Below, one piece after another: positions 1-8,513 of a DNA stretch of 64,000 bases. The translations under genes were made by a program, and so were the position numbers. Under the pieces are notes generated by a model. The model ran no database searches, was not told the origin of the DNA, and was given only the letters and a program-made list of their open reading frames with translations. Origin of the DNA: an uncultured Blautia sp. Lineage in GTDB: Bacteria > Bacillota > Clostridia > Lachnospirales > Lachnospiraceae. Each line of letters opens with the position of its first letter. The stretch's first letter is position 1. Where the stretch lies: the NCBI RefSeq assembly GCF_937880195.1, contig NZ_CALFLA010000120.1, forward strand, positions 31,902 to 95,901, given 5' to 3'.

Positions 1-544
1 GAACCGGCTTGGAGTCTTTGCATACTGCAAGAGTTGCCTTAGCAATTTCAGGATCTGTACATCCAAGAACCAGAGTTCTTCCAAGTCCCTGTGCTTTTTC
101 TACCAGCGCTGTATAAGCTGCAGCGTCTGCATTCTCTCCACAGTTTACATATACAAGCTCTACATGCATTCTCTCGCCGATACGGTCATAATCTACAGAC
201 GGTATCTCGGCAAGTTTTGCCTCTACTTCTGCGTCGCTCATATCTGTGCAGAGAGCTACTGCGTATCTTGTTTTGCTTACAAAAGTCTTCTCATGTCTGA
301 AAAGAACAGTCTCTCCTCCAAGAGTAAACTCGCCTTCGCCTGTACCAACCTTGATTGTCTTCATCGGCGGTGCAGTTGCCTCAGACAGAGATGCAAGTGC
401 CTCGTCAGACATATGCGGACACTGCTCAATCTGCATAGCGCCCTGTGCAACTTTCATAGCGAAAGCCATACATGTCGGGCATCCACATTCCTTACAGTTT
501 TTCTTTGGTGTTAATTTAAAGATCTGAATACCATTCAGTGCCAT
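1..544 (-). CDS. acsC: Corrinoid/iron-sulfur protein large subunit AcsC (partial, C-terminus off window)
   Basis: Large (gamma) subunit of the corrinoid iron-sulfur protein, which carries the methyl group from methyltetrahydrofolate to acetyl-CoA synthase. Only the first 181 residues are in the window. The N-terminus shows the expected Fe-S motif CKECGCPTC followed about 16 residues later by another Cys (EQCP), matching the C-x2-C-x4-C-x16-C pattern of this family. The ATG at 544 is preceded by GGAGG at good spacing. It lies 22 bp downstream of acsD in the same direction and is the last gene seen of the acs cluster; the rest lies to the left. Confidence 0.93.
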   Translation of the reverse strand, partial: MALNGIQIFKLTPKKNCKECGCPTCMAFAMKVAQGAMQIEQCPHMSDEALASLSEATAPPMKTIKVGTGEGEFTLGGETVLFRHEKTFVSKTRYAVALCTDMSDAEVEAKLAEIPSVDYDRIGERMHVELVYVNCGENADAAAYTALVEKAQGLGRTLVLGCTDPEIAKATLAVCKDSKPV

Positions 545-566
545 AGCTCTTTTTTCCTCCTATTCG

Positions 567-1508
567 TTACGCAAGTGCTTTGATCATCTTGGAAATTGCC
601 TTTACAGATTCCGGATGTCTTAAGATAACGGCATCGGAACCAGATGCAAGGTCTGCTGCTGCAGTCATAACTTCCATATCGATTCCACGCTCATCCTGCG
701 GTCCCCATTCCGGCATGTCAGCTTCAGAAGCAGTTGCTTCCTTTACTCCCCATGTCTCTGCAGATACAGGTGTAATAATAGGCATCTGGAGCATATTGTC
801 ATTCTGTCCCAGTGCAGCGCCCTTAATACGGTCCATAGTGGAAACTACATACTCATATCCGTATCCGGCAGCTGCGCTTCCGATATTCATAACGATCTTC
901 TTGGGATCCACACCAAGCTGTGTGGTAACAACGTTAAGCTGTTTTGCAAGGTTGATATCAACGGCAGACTCTGCGCCTACAATCTGATTGTATGCAAGAC
1001 CTGCTGCTGCACCGATTGCTTTGTAGTTTTCTTCTTTCTCGGAAAGGATCAGTGCGTTTCTGTCCTGAAGAACTTCTGCAACCTTAGGAAGAAGTTCCGC
1101 ATCCTTCTCTACGTTCTTGCATCCTTCTACAACCAGAGGACAGTCCACTGCCTCAGCAACCTCTTTTACAACCTCGATCAGTTCCTCGATGGATTTGTTC
1201 TCACCGTTAGGATCTCCGCCTTCAAGAATCAGCGCAACAAAGTCCGCACCTTCCATAGCTGCTGCTTTTTTAGCGATTTCTCCCATAGTGGATGCTCCAT
1301 CATAGTATGCTTTGATTCCTTCGGACATTCCCTCAAGGCCCATGTCAGAAATCTCTACGCCGATCTTGGCGCAGTTCTCTGAAGGAGCGTCAAAGGTATA
1401 GAACGGAAATGTGCTGTCTCCGCCAATTGTAACTGTTTTATCTCCGCTTCCGATTGTCACTGAGTTAATCTTCGCATTAAACTTCTGTGGTTTCTGATTA
1501 AACGGCAT
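567..1508 (-). CDS. acsD: Corrinoid/iron-sulfur protein small subunit AcsD
   Basis: Small (delta) subunit of the corrinoid iron-sulfur protein, 313 aa, a TIM-barrel protein that pairs with AcsC to bind cobamide and accept the methyl group. Length and sequence (start MPFNQKPQKF, an ILEGGDPNG loop, C-terminal WGPQDERG) match bacterial AcsD. AGGAGG lies 11 nt upstream of the ATG. A tiny out-of-frame ORF of five codons starts between that ribosome site and the real start. It follows acsB after a 142-bp gap that holds its own promoter and a strong hairpin, so acsDC may be transcribed both with and independently of acsB. Confidence 0.93.
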   Translation of the reverse strand: MPFNQKPQKFNAKINSVTIGSGDKTVTIGGDSTFPFYTFDAPSENCAKIGVEISDMGLEGMSEGIKAYYDGASTMGEIAKKAAAMEGADFVALILEGGDPNGENKSIEELIEVVKEVAEAVDCPLVVEGCKNVEKDAELLPKVAEVLQDRNALILSEKEENYKAIGAAAGLAYNQIVGAESAVDINLAKQLNVVTTQLGVDPKKIVMNIGSAAAGYGYEYVVSTMDRIKGAALGQNDNMLQMPIITPVSAETWGVKEATASEADMPEWGPQDERGIDMEVMTAAADLASGSDAVILRHPESVKAISKMIKALA

Positions 1509-1564
1509 TTTTCATTAGCCTCCTCTTAAAAATTTAAGTATTAATTGCTACATACTCTATTACT

Positions 1565-1594
1565 ATTATACAACATTCCAAGGACTGTTGACAA
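1565..1594 (-). promoter_or_regulatory. Predicted internal promoter before acsD
   Basis: TTGTCA (1594-1589), 18-bp spacer, TATAAT (1570-1565) on the minus strand, about 55 bp before acsD. It would allow acsDC to be made independently of acsB. Confidence 0.5.
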
Positions 1595-1620
1595 GTCAGA
1601 CAGCCCCCTTTTCTGTTTAT

Positions 1621-1644
1621 TCCGGCGGAAATTTATCCGCCGGA
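1621..1644 (-). repeat. Strong hairpin after acsB
   Basis: Perfect 8-bp GC-rich inverted repeat TCCGGCGG/CCGCCGGA with an 8-nt loop, directly after the acsB stop. No U-tract follows, so it looks more like an mRNA-stabilising or processing hairpin than a terminator. Confidence 0.55.
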
Positions 1645-1650
1645 TATGCA

Positions 1651-3777
1651 TTACATCATTGGATCCAGGGAAAGCGCCGGATGTCCCTTTTCTGTAAGGA
1701 ACGCTACCAGTGTCTCAGGATCTTCTGCTATAGTTTCATCACCGATCATATCTGTGAAGTTTTCGATTCCGTAAAGCTCTTTTGCTGTTGCATTCAGTCT
1801 GTCTGCAACAAACTCTTTCAGCTCTTTCGGCATCCATACGATACGCTCGATACCGCCTTCTGCCTTCATGAACTTCTTAGAAGAAATGAAGTGTTTACCA
1901 TGTCCCATAAAGCCTGGTGTCTGTACACCGCCGCCTGTCATGGAAGCCATCTCTGGGAAAGTCATTCCAAGAGGAGTCATTCCTGCATACTCACGGTTAG
2001 CAATAACAACACCGTTGGAGAACGGCTCGATACCGCAGATACACTCGAAGCATCCGCAGGAAGTCATAGGATCCTGCATAATGGAGTACAGTGTTACATG
2101 CTCCAGTGCGCCCTGGGAGAATTTCTGTACTGCTTCATCTACGTCTTCATAAGCACCAAGGTTTTCGTCGATCGGTCTTTCTTTTGTAATTACCTGACAA
2201 GGACCTGCCGGATCAAGCTCGTTGGTAGCTTTTGCATCCAGCCATGAAACAGCTCCGCAAAGACCAAGTCTCTCCGGTGTTACCACGCATACGTGGCTTG
2301 GGGAGAATGCCTGGCAGAGAATACAGCTGTAGTAAACGTCTACAGATTCATCTGTAAGGTTGTCAAGACGCTCGTCACGTTTCTCAAATGTCGGGATAGC
2401 AACCTCATGACGTACTCTTGTACATTCTGCCGGATCTGTATAGATAACAACTTCACATTTGTCAACAACAGCATCAAACTCATTCTTAACCTGTGCATAA
2501 AGAACCTCGCCAAGGTGTTTGATACGGAAGCCTGCGTTAAAAGCGTCAATGCTGATACGGATACGCTGCATATCTCTCTGGCCTGTATGATATACGCCTT
2601 CGATACAGTTGATATAGTTATGGAACTTACGCTCGATAACCGGCTCAAAGTCTGCCTGCATGTTCTTGCCTGCAACCTTAACAACATATGCAATACTGTT
2701 CTTGCTTCCAAGCTCCATCTCGTCTGCTTCCGGCCCGATCACAGTGATCTTGTGATCCTCAACCTCGCTGGCGTCACATGTCTGAACAAGCTCTGCACAG
2801 TCTACACGGGAACCGTCAAACTCAACCTGCATGTCTTTACGACGGATGATCTCGCCTTCGAATGCAGAAGCAAAAGCAACCGGAATATCAATATTTGTGA
2901 TCTTGATCTTAATATCACGAGCTTCCAGAGATGTTGCGTTCCATTTGGAAACGTCTGTCTGGCAGATAAGGCTCTTCGGAACTCTTGCAACGTCTTCCTG
3001 GTTTGTGATAACCGGGAATCCAAGTGCGATTGCGCCTGCGCCGCATGCAACGATCACGTCGTTCAGAGGTGCAAATGCGTTTACGAATGCCGGAACACGT
3101 TTCATTGTGTATTCCATAAGAGTAGCGGCATCGCCTGGTTTTACGTTACCAAAGATCAGAGCTGCACGAAGTGCAACAGATACTACGTGAATAACAGATG
3201 TTACGTCTTTTCCAAGAGGGATCACACGAACGTTAGCGCCTGTTTTGTAGTTGATCTCTGCAAGCTGGTCAATTACATCTCCTACAAGTGTTACTAGGAT
3301 ACCCTGTGCCTGATAAGATTTTACAAGAGCTGCTGCCTCTTCTGGAGAAGCTGCTTTACCAAGGATTACGGCAACGCCCGGGATGTCTCCTGTTACAAGG
3401 GGAACACCAAGCTCACGGATCACTGCGTCTGCAAGATGTCCGTAGCATGGCTCTTCATAAGGAACCGCTCCGTCAATATATTTCAGAACCTCGATAAACT
3501 CTGCGCAAAGAGCAGTTGCAACGCCAGACATAAATACGTCGTGTGTTCTTTTTTCTCTTGTCATAAGAGTTTTTACAACACCAAGAGCCTCTTTTAACTC
3601 TGCAAGAGTACCAACCTTGGTTCCTGTTACTGCATAGTAGCATGGAAGGGAATAAGCTGTGTTCGGAAAGCTTACAGCCTTGTCTGCTCCATGTGTTTCA
3701 ATAGCCTGGTTAATGGCATTCTCAGTGAGGCCATAAACCGCATCATTTCCCGCGAAAACACTTTCAAATAAAGTCAC
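1651..3777 (-). CDS. acsB: CO-methylating acetyl-CoA synthase (CODH/ACS alpha subunit) AcsB
   Basis: Builds acetyl-CoA from CO, the corrinoid-bound methyl group and CoA: the final step of the Wood-Ljungdahl pathway. 708 aa, close to the roughly 730 aa of characterised bacterial enzymes. The A-cluster ligands are visible: C485, C488, C497 and C507 in the pattern C-x2-C-x8-C-x9-C, and the Ni-binding CGC at C574-C576. The start is GTG at 3777 with AGGAGG seven nt upstream; no better ATG is available. It sits 21 bp downstream of a cooC gene, which fits nickel loading of the A-cluster. All key residues seem intact. Confidence 0.96.
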   Translation of the reverse strand: MTLFESVFAGNDAVYGLTENAINQAIETHGADKAVSFPNTAYSLPCYYAVTGTKVGTLAELKEALGVVKTLMTREKRTHDVFMSGVATALCAEFIEVLKYIDGAVPYEEPCYGHLADAVIRELGVPLVTGDIPGVAVILGKAASPEEAAALVKSYQAQGILVTLVGDVIDQLAEINYKTGANVRVIPLGKDVTSVIHVVSVALRAALIFGNVKPGDAATLMEYTMKRVPAFVNAFAPLNDVIVACGAGAIALGFPVITNQEDVARVPKSLICQTDVSKWNATSLEARDIKIKITNIDIPVAFASAFEGEIIRRKDMQVEFDGSRVDCAELVQTCDASEVEDHKITVIGPEADEMELGSKNSIAYVVKVAGKNMQADFEPVIERKFHNYINCIEGVYHTGQRDMQRIRISIDAFNAGFRIKHLGEVLYAQVKNEFDAVVDKCEVVIYTDPAECTRVRHEVAIPTFEKRDERLDNLTDESVDVYYSCILCQAFSPSHVCVVTPERLGLCGAVSWLDAKATNELDPAGPCQVITKERPIDENLGAYEDVDEAVQKFSQGALEHVTLYSIMQDPMTSCGCFECICGIEPFSNGVVIANREYAGMTPLGMTFPEMASMTGGGVQTPGFMGHGKHFISSKKFMKAEGGIERIVWMPKELKEFVADRLNATAKELYGIENFTDMIGDETIAEDPETLVAFLTEKGHPALSLDPMM

Positions 3778-3798
3778 TGTTATACCTCCTATTTATGA

Positions 3799-4563
3799 TC
3801 ACTGACGATCTATTGTTTCTTTGATTTTTCTGATCTCACCTGTTACTGTATCGCTGAAGTCAAAGGGGGATTTGCCCTGTCTGTCCGCATCGATCACCTC
3901 AGTATTATAGTGGATCATACCCAAAAGATCTTCCTGTGGAATCTTATTCATGATAAAGGCTTCGTCGTCTTCATTGCGGACCTTGTTTGCCACAACCTTA
4001 ACCTGTTCAACTCCAAGATCCTTTGCAAGACGTTTGACGTTTTTGTACGTCTGAACGCTTCTGGCTCCTGGTTCGATCACTACCACAAAAGCGTCTACGC
4101 CTTCTGTAGTTCCTCTTCCCAGATGCTCAAGTCCTGCCTCCATATCAAGAATAACTACGTCTTCTCTTCGAAGAACCAGGTTATTAATGATACGCTTCAG
4201 CATGACATGCTCTGGACAGACACATCCGCCGCCGCCTGTTTCCACAGTTCCAAGAACAAGCAGCCTGACCCCATTGCAGACCTTTCCGTATTTATCCGGA
4301 ATATCATCCACCTTGGGATTCAGATGGTAAAACTGGTTGTTTGCAGAAGCGCCTGTTCTCTCTTCTACCAGCTTACGCATTTTTGAGATGGGCACGATGG
4401 AATCAAGAGTTTCCTCATCAAATCCCAGCGCAAGCCCCAGATTGGCGTCTGGATCAACGTCTGCCGCAAGGACAGGTCTTCCCTCCGCCGCATATAAGCG
4501 AGCCAGCGTTGCCGCAAATGTGGTTTTTCCTACGCCGCCTTTTCCTGTAACTGCAATTTTCAT
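3799..4563 (-). CDS. cooC: CooC-family nickel-insertion ATPase (copy next to acsB)
   Basis: Predicted MinD/SIMIBI-class P-loop ATPase of the CooC/AcsF family that loads nickel into CODH or ACS. 254 aa. The deviant Walker A motif GKGGVGKTT is at residues 7-15, and the nickel-binding CxC motif appears as GGGCVCPEH. It lies between acsA and acsB, so it may serve the ACS A-cluster (the role of AcsF) more than the CODH C-cluster; that assignment is inference from position. The ribosome site AGGTGG is rather far from the ATG. A second paralogue lies upstream at 6679-7449. Confidence 0.92.
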   Translation of the reverse strand: MKIAVTGKGGVGKTTFAATLARLYAAEGRPVLAADVDPDANLGLALGFDEETLDSIVPISKMRKLVEERTGASANNQFYHLNPKVDDIPDKYGKVCNGVRLLVLGTVETGGGGCVCPEHVMLKRIINNLVLRREDVVILDMEAGLEHLGRGTTEGVDAFVVVIEPGARSVQTYKNVKRLAKDLGVEQVKVVANKVRNEDDEAFIMNKIPQEDLLGMIHYNTEVIDADRQGKSPFDFSDTVTGEIRKIKETIDRQ

Positions 4564-4609
4564 TTTATGTCATCCACCTTTGTCAAATATTCACTGCCTG
4601 GAATCTTTA

Positions 4610-6502
4610 TTAGATACCAAGAGCAGTTCTCTTTTCTTCGATTCTCTCGATCATCAGATCAACTAATTTATCAATGTCTGTTTCTACTGTGAAAGCAGCG
4701 TCAACCCATTTTCTTGTTCCCTCTGTAAGGATCTCAGCCATCTGGTCAGAACCGGAAACATAAGGATCAACACCAAGGAATGTATCAATACCAGTACCGA
4801 TTACATAGTTACCAATGGAAACTGCCTTCTCAGACATCCACTCAGGAGCGCATCCCACTACCGGAAGCTGATGGATCTGAAGACCTGCATCTTTTGCAAG
4901 TTCAGCTGCAAGAACCAGCATACGGGAGATATCAACACAGGATCCCATATGAAGCACTGGCGGAATATCAGCCAGCTCACAAACACGTTTCAGACCTGCG
5001 CCGCAGAGATCTTTTGCAGATTTATCCATAAGACCTGCTTTTGCAGCAGCCTGTGCAGAACATCCAGAAGCAATGATAACGATATCGTTTGCGATACATT
5101 TTTTCATCAGCTCGATGTGCGCATAGTCAGGACGTACTTTCGGGTTGTTACATCCAACCATAGCAACTGCTCCACGGATAACACCGGATGTAATACACTC
5201 AAGAAGCGGTTTGGTTGTTCCAAGTTCATCTACCTGGGAGTTTGTAACGCCGTCAAGAGTTTTTACGATCGCTTCTACAGAGTAACCAACTGTTGCTTTC
5301 TGTTTTAACTGTGGAATATGTACAAGCTCAGGTTTTCTGTTCTTGAAGTTCTCAATTGCCATCTTAACGATTGCTTTTGCATTTTCTCCTGCTGTCTCAG
5401 CGCTGAAGCGGATAAATTCAGAATCAGGCATCTGTGCGATCGGAGAAGTTGTCACGAATTTTGTATGGAAGCATTTGCTCAGTGGTCCTAAAGCTGGGAA
5501 AATACACTGAACGTCAACAACGATCGCCTCGCATGCTCCTGTGAGGACTACGTTCTCCTGCTGCAGGAAGTTACCAGCCATCGGAACGCCGCGGCGCATT
5601 GCAACCTCGTTGGAGGTACAGCACACACCTGATACTGTGATGCCTTTTGCTCCCATGGATTTTGCATAATCGATCATTTCTTTGCTGTCCGCATACTCGC
5701 AGATCATCTCAGAAAGGCTCGGGTCATGTCCGTGTACAACAATGTTTACGTTCTCTTCTACCATAACGCCAAGGTTTGCTTCTGTATCAATTGGCTTCGG
5801 AGTTCCAAAGAGTACGTCGGAGAACTCTGTTCCCATCATGGATCCGCCCCATCCGTCTCCAAGTCCGCAGCGGATAGACTGTTTTACAAGAGCCTCCGGA
5901 AGAGATGAACATCCCATATGTGTCATATGCAGAGAGGAAGAAACCTCACGGTCGATGGCACGAGGTGCGATTTCGTTTTCGATAAGTTTTTCTTTCTGTC
6001 CTGCAGGCATTCTGTCGAGGAATCTCTGATATCCAAATGGTTTACCATACTCCATAAGACCAGTTTCTGCAACTTCATGGGCAAGATCATAAATGTCTCT
6101 GCCTTCTGTTTCAATTCCCCACTCTTTTGCAATACGGATCAGCTTCTCAGGATCTTTTACCTGGTAGTTTCCGTCTGCTGCTGTGCAGTGCAGAGTATGG
6201 CAGATTTCGCGGCCGTGATCAGAATGTGCGGAAGCTCCGCCAGCTGTAAATTTCAGGTAGTTACGTCCTACGATACCGTGAGCGTCGCAGCCACAGATAC
6301 CTCTCGGCGCTTTTGCTGTAATACGGCATGGTCCCATAGAACAGATTCGGCAGCAGATACCTTTCTCACCGAACTTGCAGTGTGGGGTTTGGTTTTTCAC
6401 ACGCATCTGCCAGGAATCCGCGCCAACTTTAGCTCCAGTCTCCAGAAGCCGGTTGGTGGCAGCTTCAAACTCTTCCACTGTCGTTAATTTGAATTCACTC
6501 AT
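4610..6502 (-). CDS. acsA: Anaerobic carbon monoxide dehydrogenase catalytic subunit (AcsA/CooS)
   Basis: Ni-Fe CO dehydrogenase, 630 aa, reducing CO2 to CO for acetyl-CoA synthesis. N-terminal Cys motifs for the B and D clusters are present (CKFGEKGICCRICSMGPCR). C-cluster signatures follow: VHGHDPSLSE with the His ligand, VCCTSNEVAMRRG, a GCNNPKVR loop and GCSAQAAAKAG. Full length with no missing motif. AAAGGAGG precedes the ATG. Its place directly before cooC-acsB-acsD-acsC marks it as the CODH of an acetyl-CoA synthase complex, not a free-standing CO-oxidising enzyme. It follows a 176-bp gap with several inverted repeats. Confidence 0.96.
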   Translation of the reverse strand: MSEFKLTTVEEFEAATNRLLETGAKVGADSWQMRVKNQTPHCKFGEKGICCRICSMGPCRITAKAPRGICGCDAHGIVGRNYLKFTAGGASAHSDHGREICHTLHCTAADGNYQVKDPEKLIRIAKEWGIETEGRDIYDLAHEVAETGLMEYGKPFGYQRFLDRMPAGQKEKLIENEIAPRAIDREVSSSLHMTHMGCSSLPEALVKQSIRCGLGDGWGGSMMGTEFSDVLFGTPKPIDTEANLGVMVEENVNIVVHGHDPSLSEMICEYADSKEMIDYAKSMGAKGITVSGVCCTSNEVAMRRGVPMAGNFLQQENVVLTGACEAIVVDVQCIFPALGPLSKCFHTKFVTTSPIAQMPDSEFIRFSAETAGENAKAIVKMAIENFKNRKPELVHIPQLKQKATVGYSVEAIVKTLDGVTNSQVDELGTTKPLLECITSGVIRGAVAMVGCNNPKVRPDYAHIELMKKCIANDIVIIASGCSAQAAAKAGLMDKSAKDLCGAGLKRVCELADIPPVLHMGSCVDISRMLVLAAELAKDAGLQIHQLPVVGCAPEWMSEKAVSIGNYVIGTGIDTFLGVDPYVSGSDQMAEILTEGTRKWVDAAFTVETDIDKLVDLMIERIEEKRTALGI

Positions 6503-6678
6503 TATAGACCTCCTTTAATGATACAAGAATGATTCATGTGTGTTTTATTTTCTCTATTAATAACTCCGCAGACGGAACCCATCCCCGCCCATGGGTTATT
6601 TTCGTATAAAAATTTTGGGGAGCAATTCCCCCGGATGACTTCCCCTGATCTTATTTCGTCAGGGACGTTTCTGTCCTG
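6503..6678 (-). other. Structured gap between cooC and acsA
   Basis: This 176-bp gap in the cluster has no gene. It holds several inverted repeats: AACCCAT/ATGGGTT with an 8-nt loop (6576-6597), GGGG/CCCC around 6617-6632 with an A4T5 run on the minus-strand 3' side, CCTGA/TCAGG near 6644-6663, and GGAC/GTCC just after the cooC stop. None is a textbook terminator. Together they may stabilise or process the mRNA and so set the level of acsA against the upstream nickel genes (inference). Confidence 0.4.
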
Positions 6679-7449
6679 TTACAGTTCCAGTTTGTCAACA
6701 ATTGCTCTAAGCGCCTGTTTTACCGGATTATCTTCAGGAAGAGACGCAGTAGGACGACCCTCGCAGTCGTATTCATAGACCGCTTCATCCTGAGGAACAA
6801 CCCCCAGAAGGTTAAGTCCCTGATTCTCGATTTCCTCGAGTACGCCCGGATTCAGTTCTCCTTTTGGCGCACGGTTTACAATCAGTCCTACTGTAGACGG
6901 ATGCATATTGCATTCCTCGATCAGTTTGGCAATTCTTCCCACTGCCTGGATTCCGCGTCTGGAGCAGTCGCTTACCAGAATCGCCGTCTGCATTCCCGGA
7001 AGAACACCGCGGCTGATATGCTCCATTCCCGCTTCATTATCTACTACAAAATATGGATAATTGTTCTGATATTTTGCAAGCTGTGCCTGAAGAAGGCCAT
7101 TTACATAACAGTAGCAGCCCTTTCCCTGGGTTCTTCCCATAACAAGCAGATCAAAATCATCGTCTTCCACAAGAGCATCCTCAAACCGAAGCTCTGCAAA
7201 ATCAGCTTTGGACATTCCTGCGGGGATAGGACTTACAGACGCCATTTCAGCCTGTGCGATCTCCTCGCGGACATCTCCCAGGGTGGTTTCCACCTTCACG
7301 CCCAAAACCTCGTTCAAATTGGAATTTGCATCTGCATCCACCGCAAGAACAGGCCCTTTGCCTTTCTCACAGAGATACTGGATCAACATTCCGCATAATG
7401 TTGTCTTTCCTACGCCGCCTTTTCCGGCGACAGCAATCACATGTGCCAT
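6679..7449 (-). CDS. cooC: CooC-family nickel-insertion ATPase (second copy, upstream of acsA)
   Basis: Second CooC-type P-loop ATPase, 256 aa, with Walker A GKGGVGKTT near the N-terminus and the CxC nickel site as GKGCYCYVNG. It clearly diverges from the copy at 3799-4563. It directly follows the CooT-like and His-rich genes, so this copy is the better candidate for the CODH C-cluster maturase proper, by analogy with cooCTJ of Rhodospirillum rubrum. The start ATG at 7449 has AGGAGG about 12 nt upstream. Confidence 0.9.
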   Translation of the reverse strand: MAHVIAVAGKGGVGKTTLCGMLIQYLCEKGKGPVLAVDADANSNLNEVLGVKVETTLGDVREEIAQAEMASVSPIPAGMSKADFAELRFEDALVEDDDFDLLVMGRTQGKGCYCYVNGLLQAQLAKYQNNYPYFVVDNEAGMEHISRGVLPGMQTAILVSDCSRRGIQAVGRIAKLIEECNMHPSTVGLIVNRAPKGELNPGVLEEIENQGLNLLGVVPQDEAVYEYDCEGRPTASLPEDNPVKQALRAIVDKLEL

Positions 7450-7493
7450 AAAACAGCCAGCCTCCTGATTTGTGTCGTTTATTTTTATTGCTT

Positions 7494-7676
7494 TTATTCG
7501 CAGCTAAGCTTTACAATACTGTTTGCCAGATCCACCATAAGGATACGGCCCTCTACAATCCGCTCGTCCCCCATAATATCTCTGAGGATCACCTTATCCC
7601 CGTCCACATCAATCCGGCTTACATTTTTAAAGATAACAGAATCGTCACTTTCTTTGAATACAGTTGCAAGACACAT
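7494..7676 (-). CDS. cooT: CooT-like small nickel-binding protein
   Basis: A 60-aa protein beginning MCLATVFKESDD, which fits the CooT family (about 65 aa, N-terminal Met-Cys with Cys2 as nickel ligand; small SH3-like beta fold). The start was set at ATG 7676 because GGAGG sits seven nt before it. A TTG further upstream at 7691 overlaps that ribosome site and would move the Cys away from position 2. The position between a His-rich protein and CooC, at the head of the CODH cluster, supports a role in nickel supply. The family assignment rests on length, the MC start and context. Confidence 0.78.
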   Translation of the reverse strand: MCLATVFKESDDSVIFKNVSRIDVDGDKVILRDIMGDERIVEGRILMVDLANSIVKLSCE

Positions 7677-7704
7677 TGTTGTTCCCTCCAAATATTCTAT
7701 CTAT

Positions 7705-8118
7705 TTATTTCATCTCTTCTTTTACAAGTGTCAGGGCAAGTCCCAGACGCATATTGCTCTTCTGGAAATCAGCCACTGCATCACGGATCGCCTTGGCAGC
7801 CTCTCTCATTTCCAGCTTATCCAAATTATCCGCCATCTGATCCAGTTCCTGAGCATGATGCTCATTATGCTGGAGCATATAGGTAAGAAGGGCTATTGTT
7901 TCCTTCCCGCAGTCGCCTCCCTGACAGGAGCCGCAATGTCCATGGTTCTGATCATGGCAGCCTTCTCCGTGAGAATGGGCATGTTCTCCGCCAGCCTCAT
8001 GAGTATGGGCATGGCTATGCGTTACTCCGTCTGAATGGGTATGTTCATGGGTATGCTCATGAGCATGATCGTGACCATGCTGGATCAAATTCCCGTTTTC
8101 ATCTTTAATAAGGTGCAT
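7705..8118 (-). CDS. Histidine-rich putative nickel chaperone/storage protein (CooJ-like)
   Basis: 137 aa with 22 His, most of them in residues 14-62 as alternating HxH runs (HGHDHAHEHTHEHTH and similar), then a small Cys patch CGSCQGGDCG. The C-terminal half is predicted helical and probably dimeric, with another HNEHH. No known enzyme domain. First gene of the CODH/ACS transcript, followed by CooT-like and CooC genes, so a nickel-binding role like that of CooJ in Rhodospirillum rubrum is likely. In CooJ, as I recall, the His-rich part is C-terminal, whereas here it is N-terminal, so this may be an analogue and not an orthologue. AAAGGAG precedes the ATG well. Confidence 0.75.
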   Translation of the reverse strand: MHLIKDENGNLIQHGHDHAHEHTHEHTHSDGVTHSHAHTHEAGGEHAHSHGEGCHDQNHGHCGSCQGGDCGKETIALLTYMLQHNEHHAQELDQMADNLDKLEMREAAKAIRDAVADFQKSNMRLGLALTLVKEEMK

Positions 8119-8208
8119 TTCTGTTCTCCTTTCGGTATTTTACTATAAAAACTATATGTGTTTCCTAAAAAAGCACAGACTTATGACAAGAATTTATCAA
8201 TTACGTTT

Positions 8209-8237
8209 ATTATACAACTTTCCCTCCTGTTGCGCAA
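8209..8237 (-). promoter_or_regulatory. Predicted sigma-A promoter of the CODH/ACS cluster
   Basis: On the minus strand TTGCGC (8237-8232), a 17-bp spacer and a perfect TATAAT (8214-8209). It leaves a leader of roughly 85 nt before the His-rich gene. Confidence 0.6.
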
Positions 8238-8419
8238 GGTGATAATCATAAAATAACTTGAAAATAATATAAAAATCAACTGAAATCATTTCCTTTGCAT
8301 TTACATATTTGTATCTTTTTTCTAACCCGCCTACAATTTGTTATATTTATAACAATCACGACATTTTATTAACGTAATATTTCCTTCTGCTTCGTAGTAA
8401 ATTTTTAATAAATTTGATG

Positions 8420-8447
8420 TTCAACCTTCACATTTTTATGTTATAAT
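8420..8447 (+). promoter_or_regulatory. Predicted promoter of the aldo-keto reductase
   Basis: TTCAAC (8420-8425), 16-bp spacer, TATAAT (8442-8447), about 65 bp before the GTG start. Confidence 0.5.
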
Positions 8448-8513
8448 AGCACATATCTTAGCGAACAAATATGATTTCATCGGCCACAAGGCCGCAGGCA
8501 AGGAGGAACTACT

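Larger units (their letters stand above)
8119..8513. other. Divergent intergenic region between CODH cluster and aldo-keto reductase
   Basis: 395 bp of AT-rich DNA without a gene. It holds back-to-back promoters for the minus-strand CODH cluster and the plus-strand reductase gene, and an AT-rich stretch (about 8240-8400) between them that could hold regulator sites. I found no clear riboswitch or perfect operator there. Confidence 0.5.

Noticed and set aside
2293..3297. Long plus-strand reading frame (334 codons) opposite acsB
   Set aside because: Cys- and Asn-rich antisense frame over a well-supported gene, with no ribosome site; product of codon bias on the other strand.
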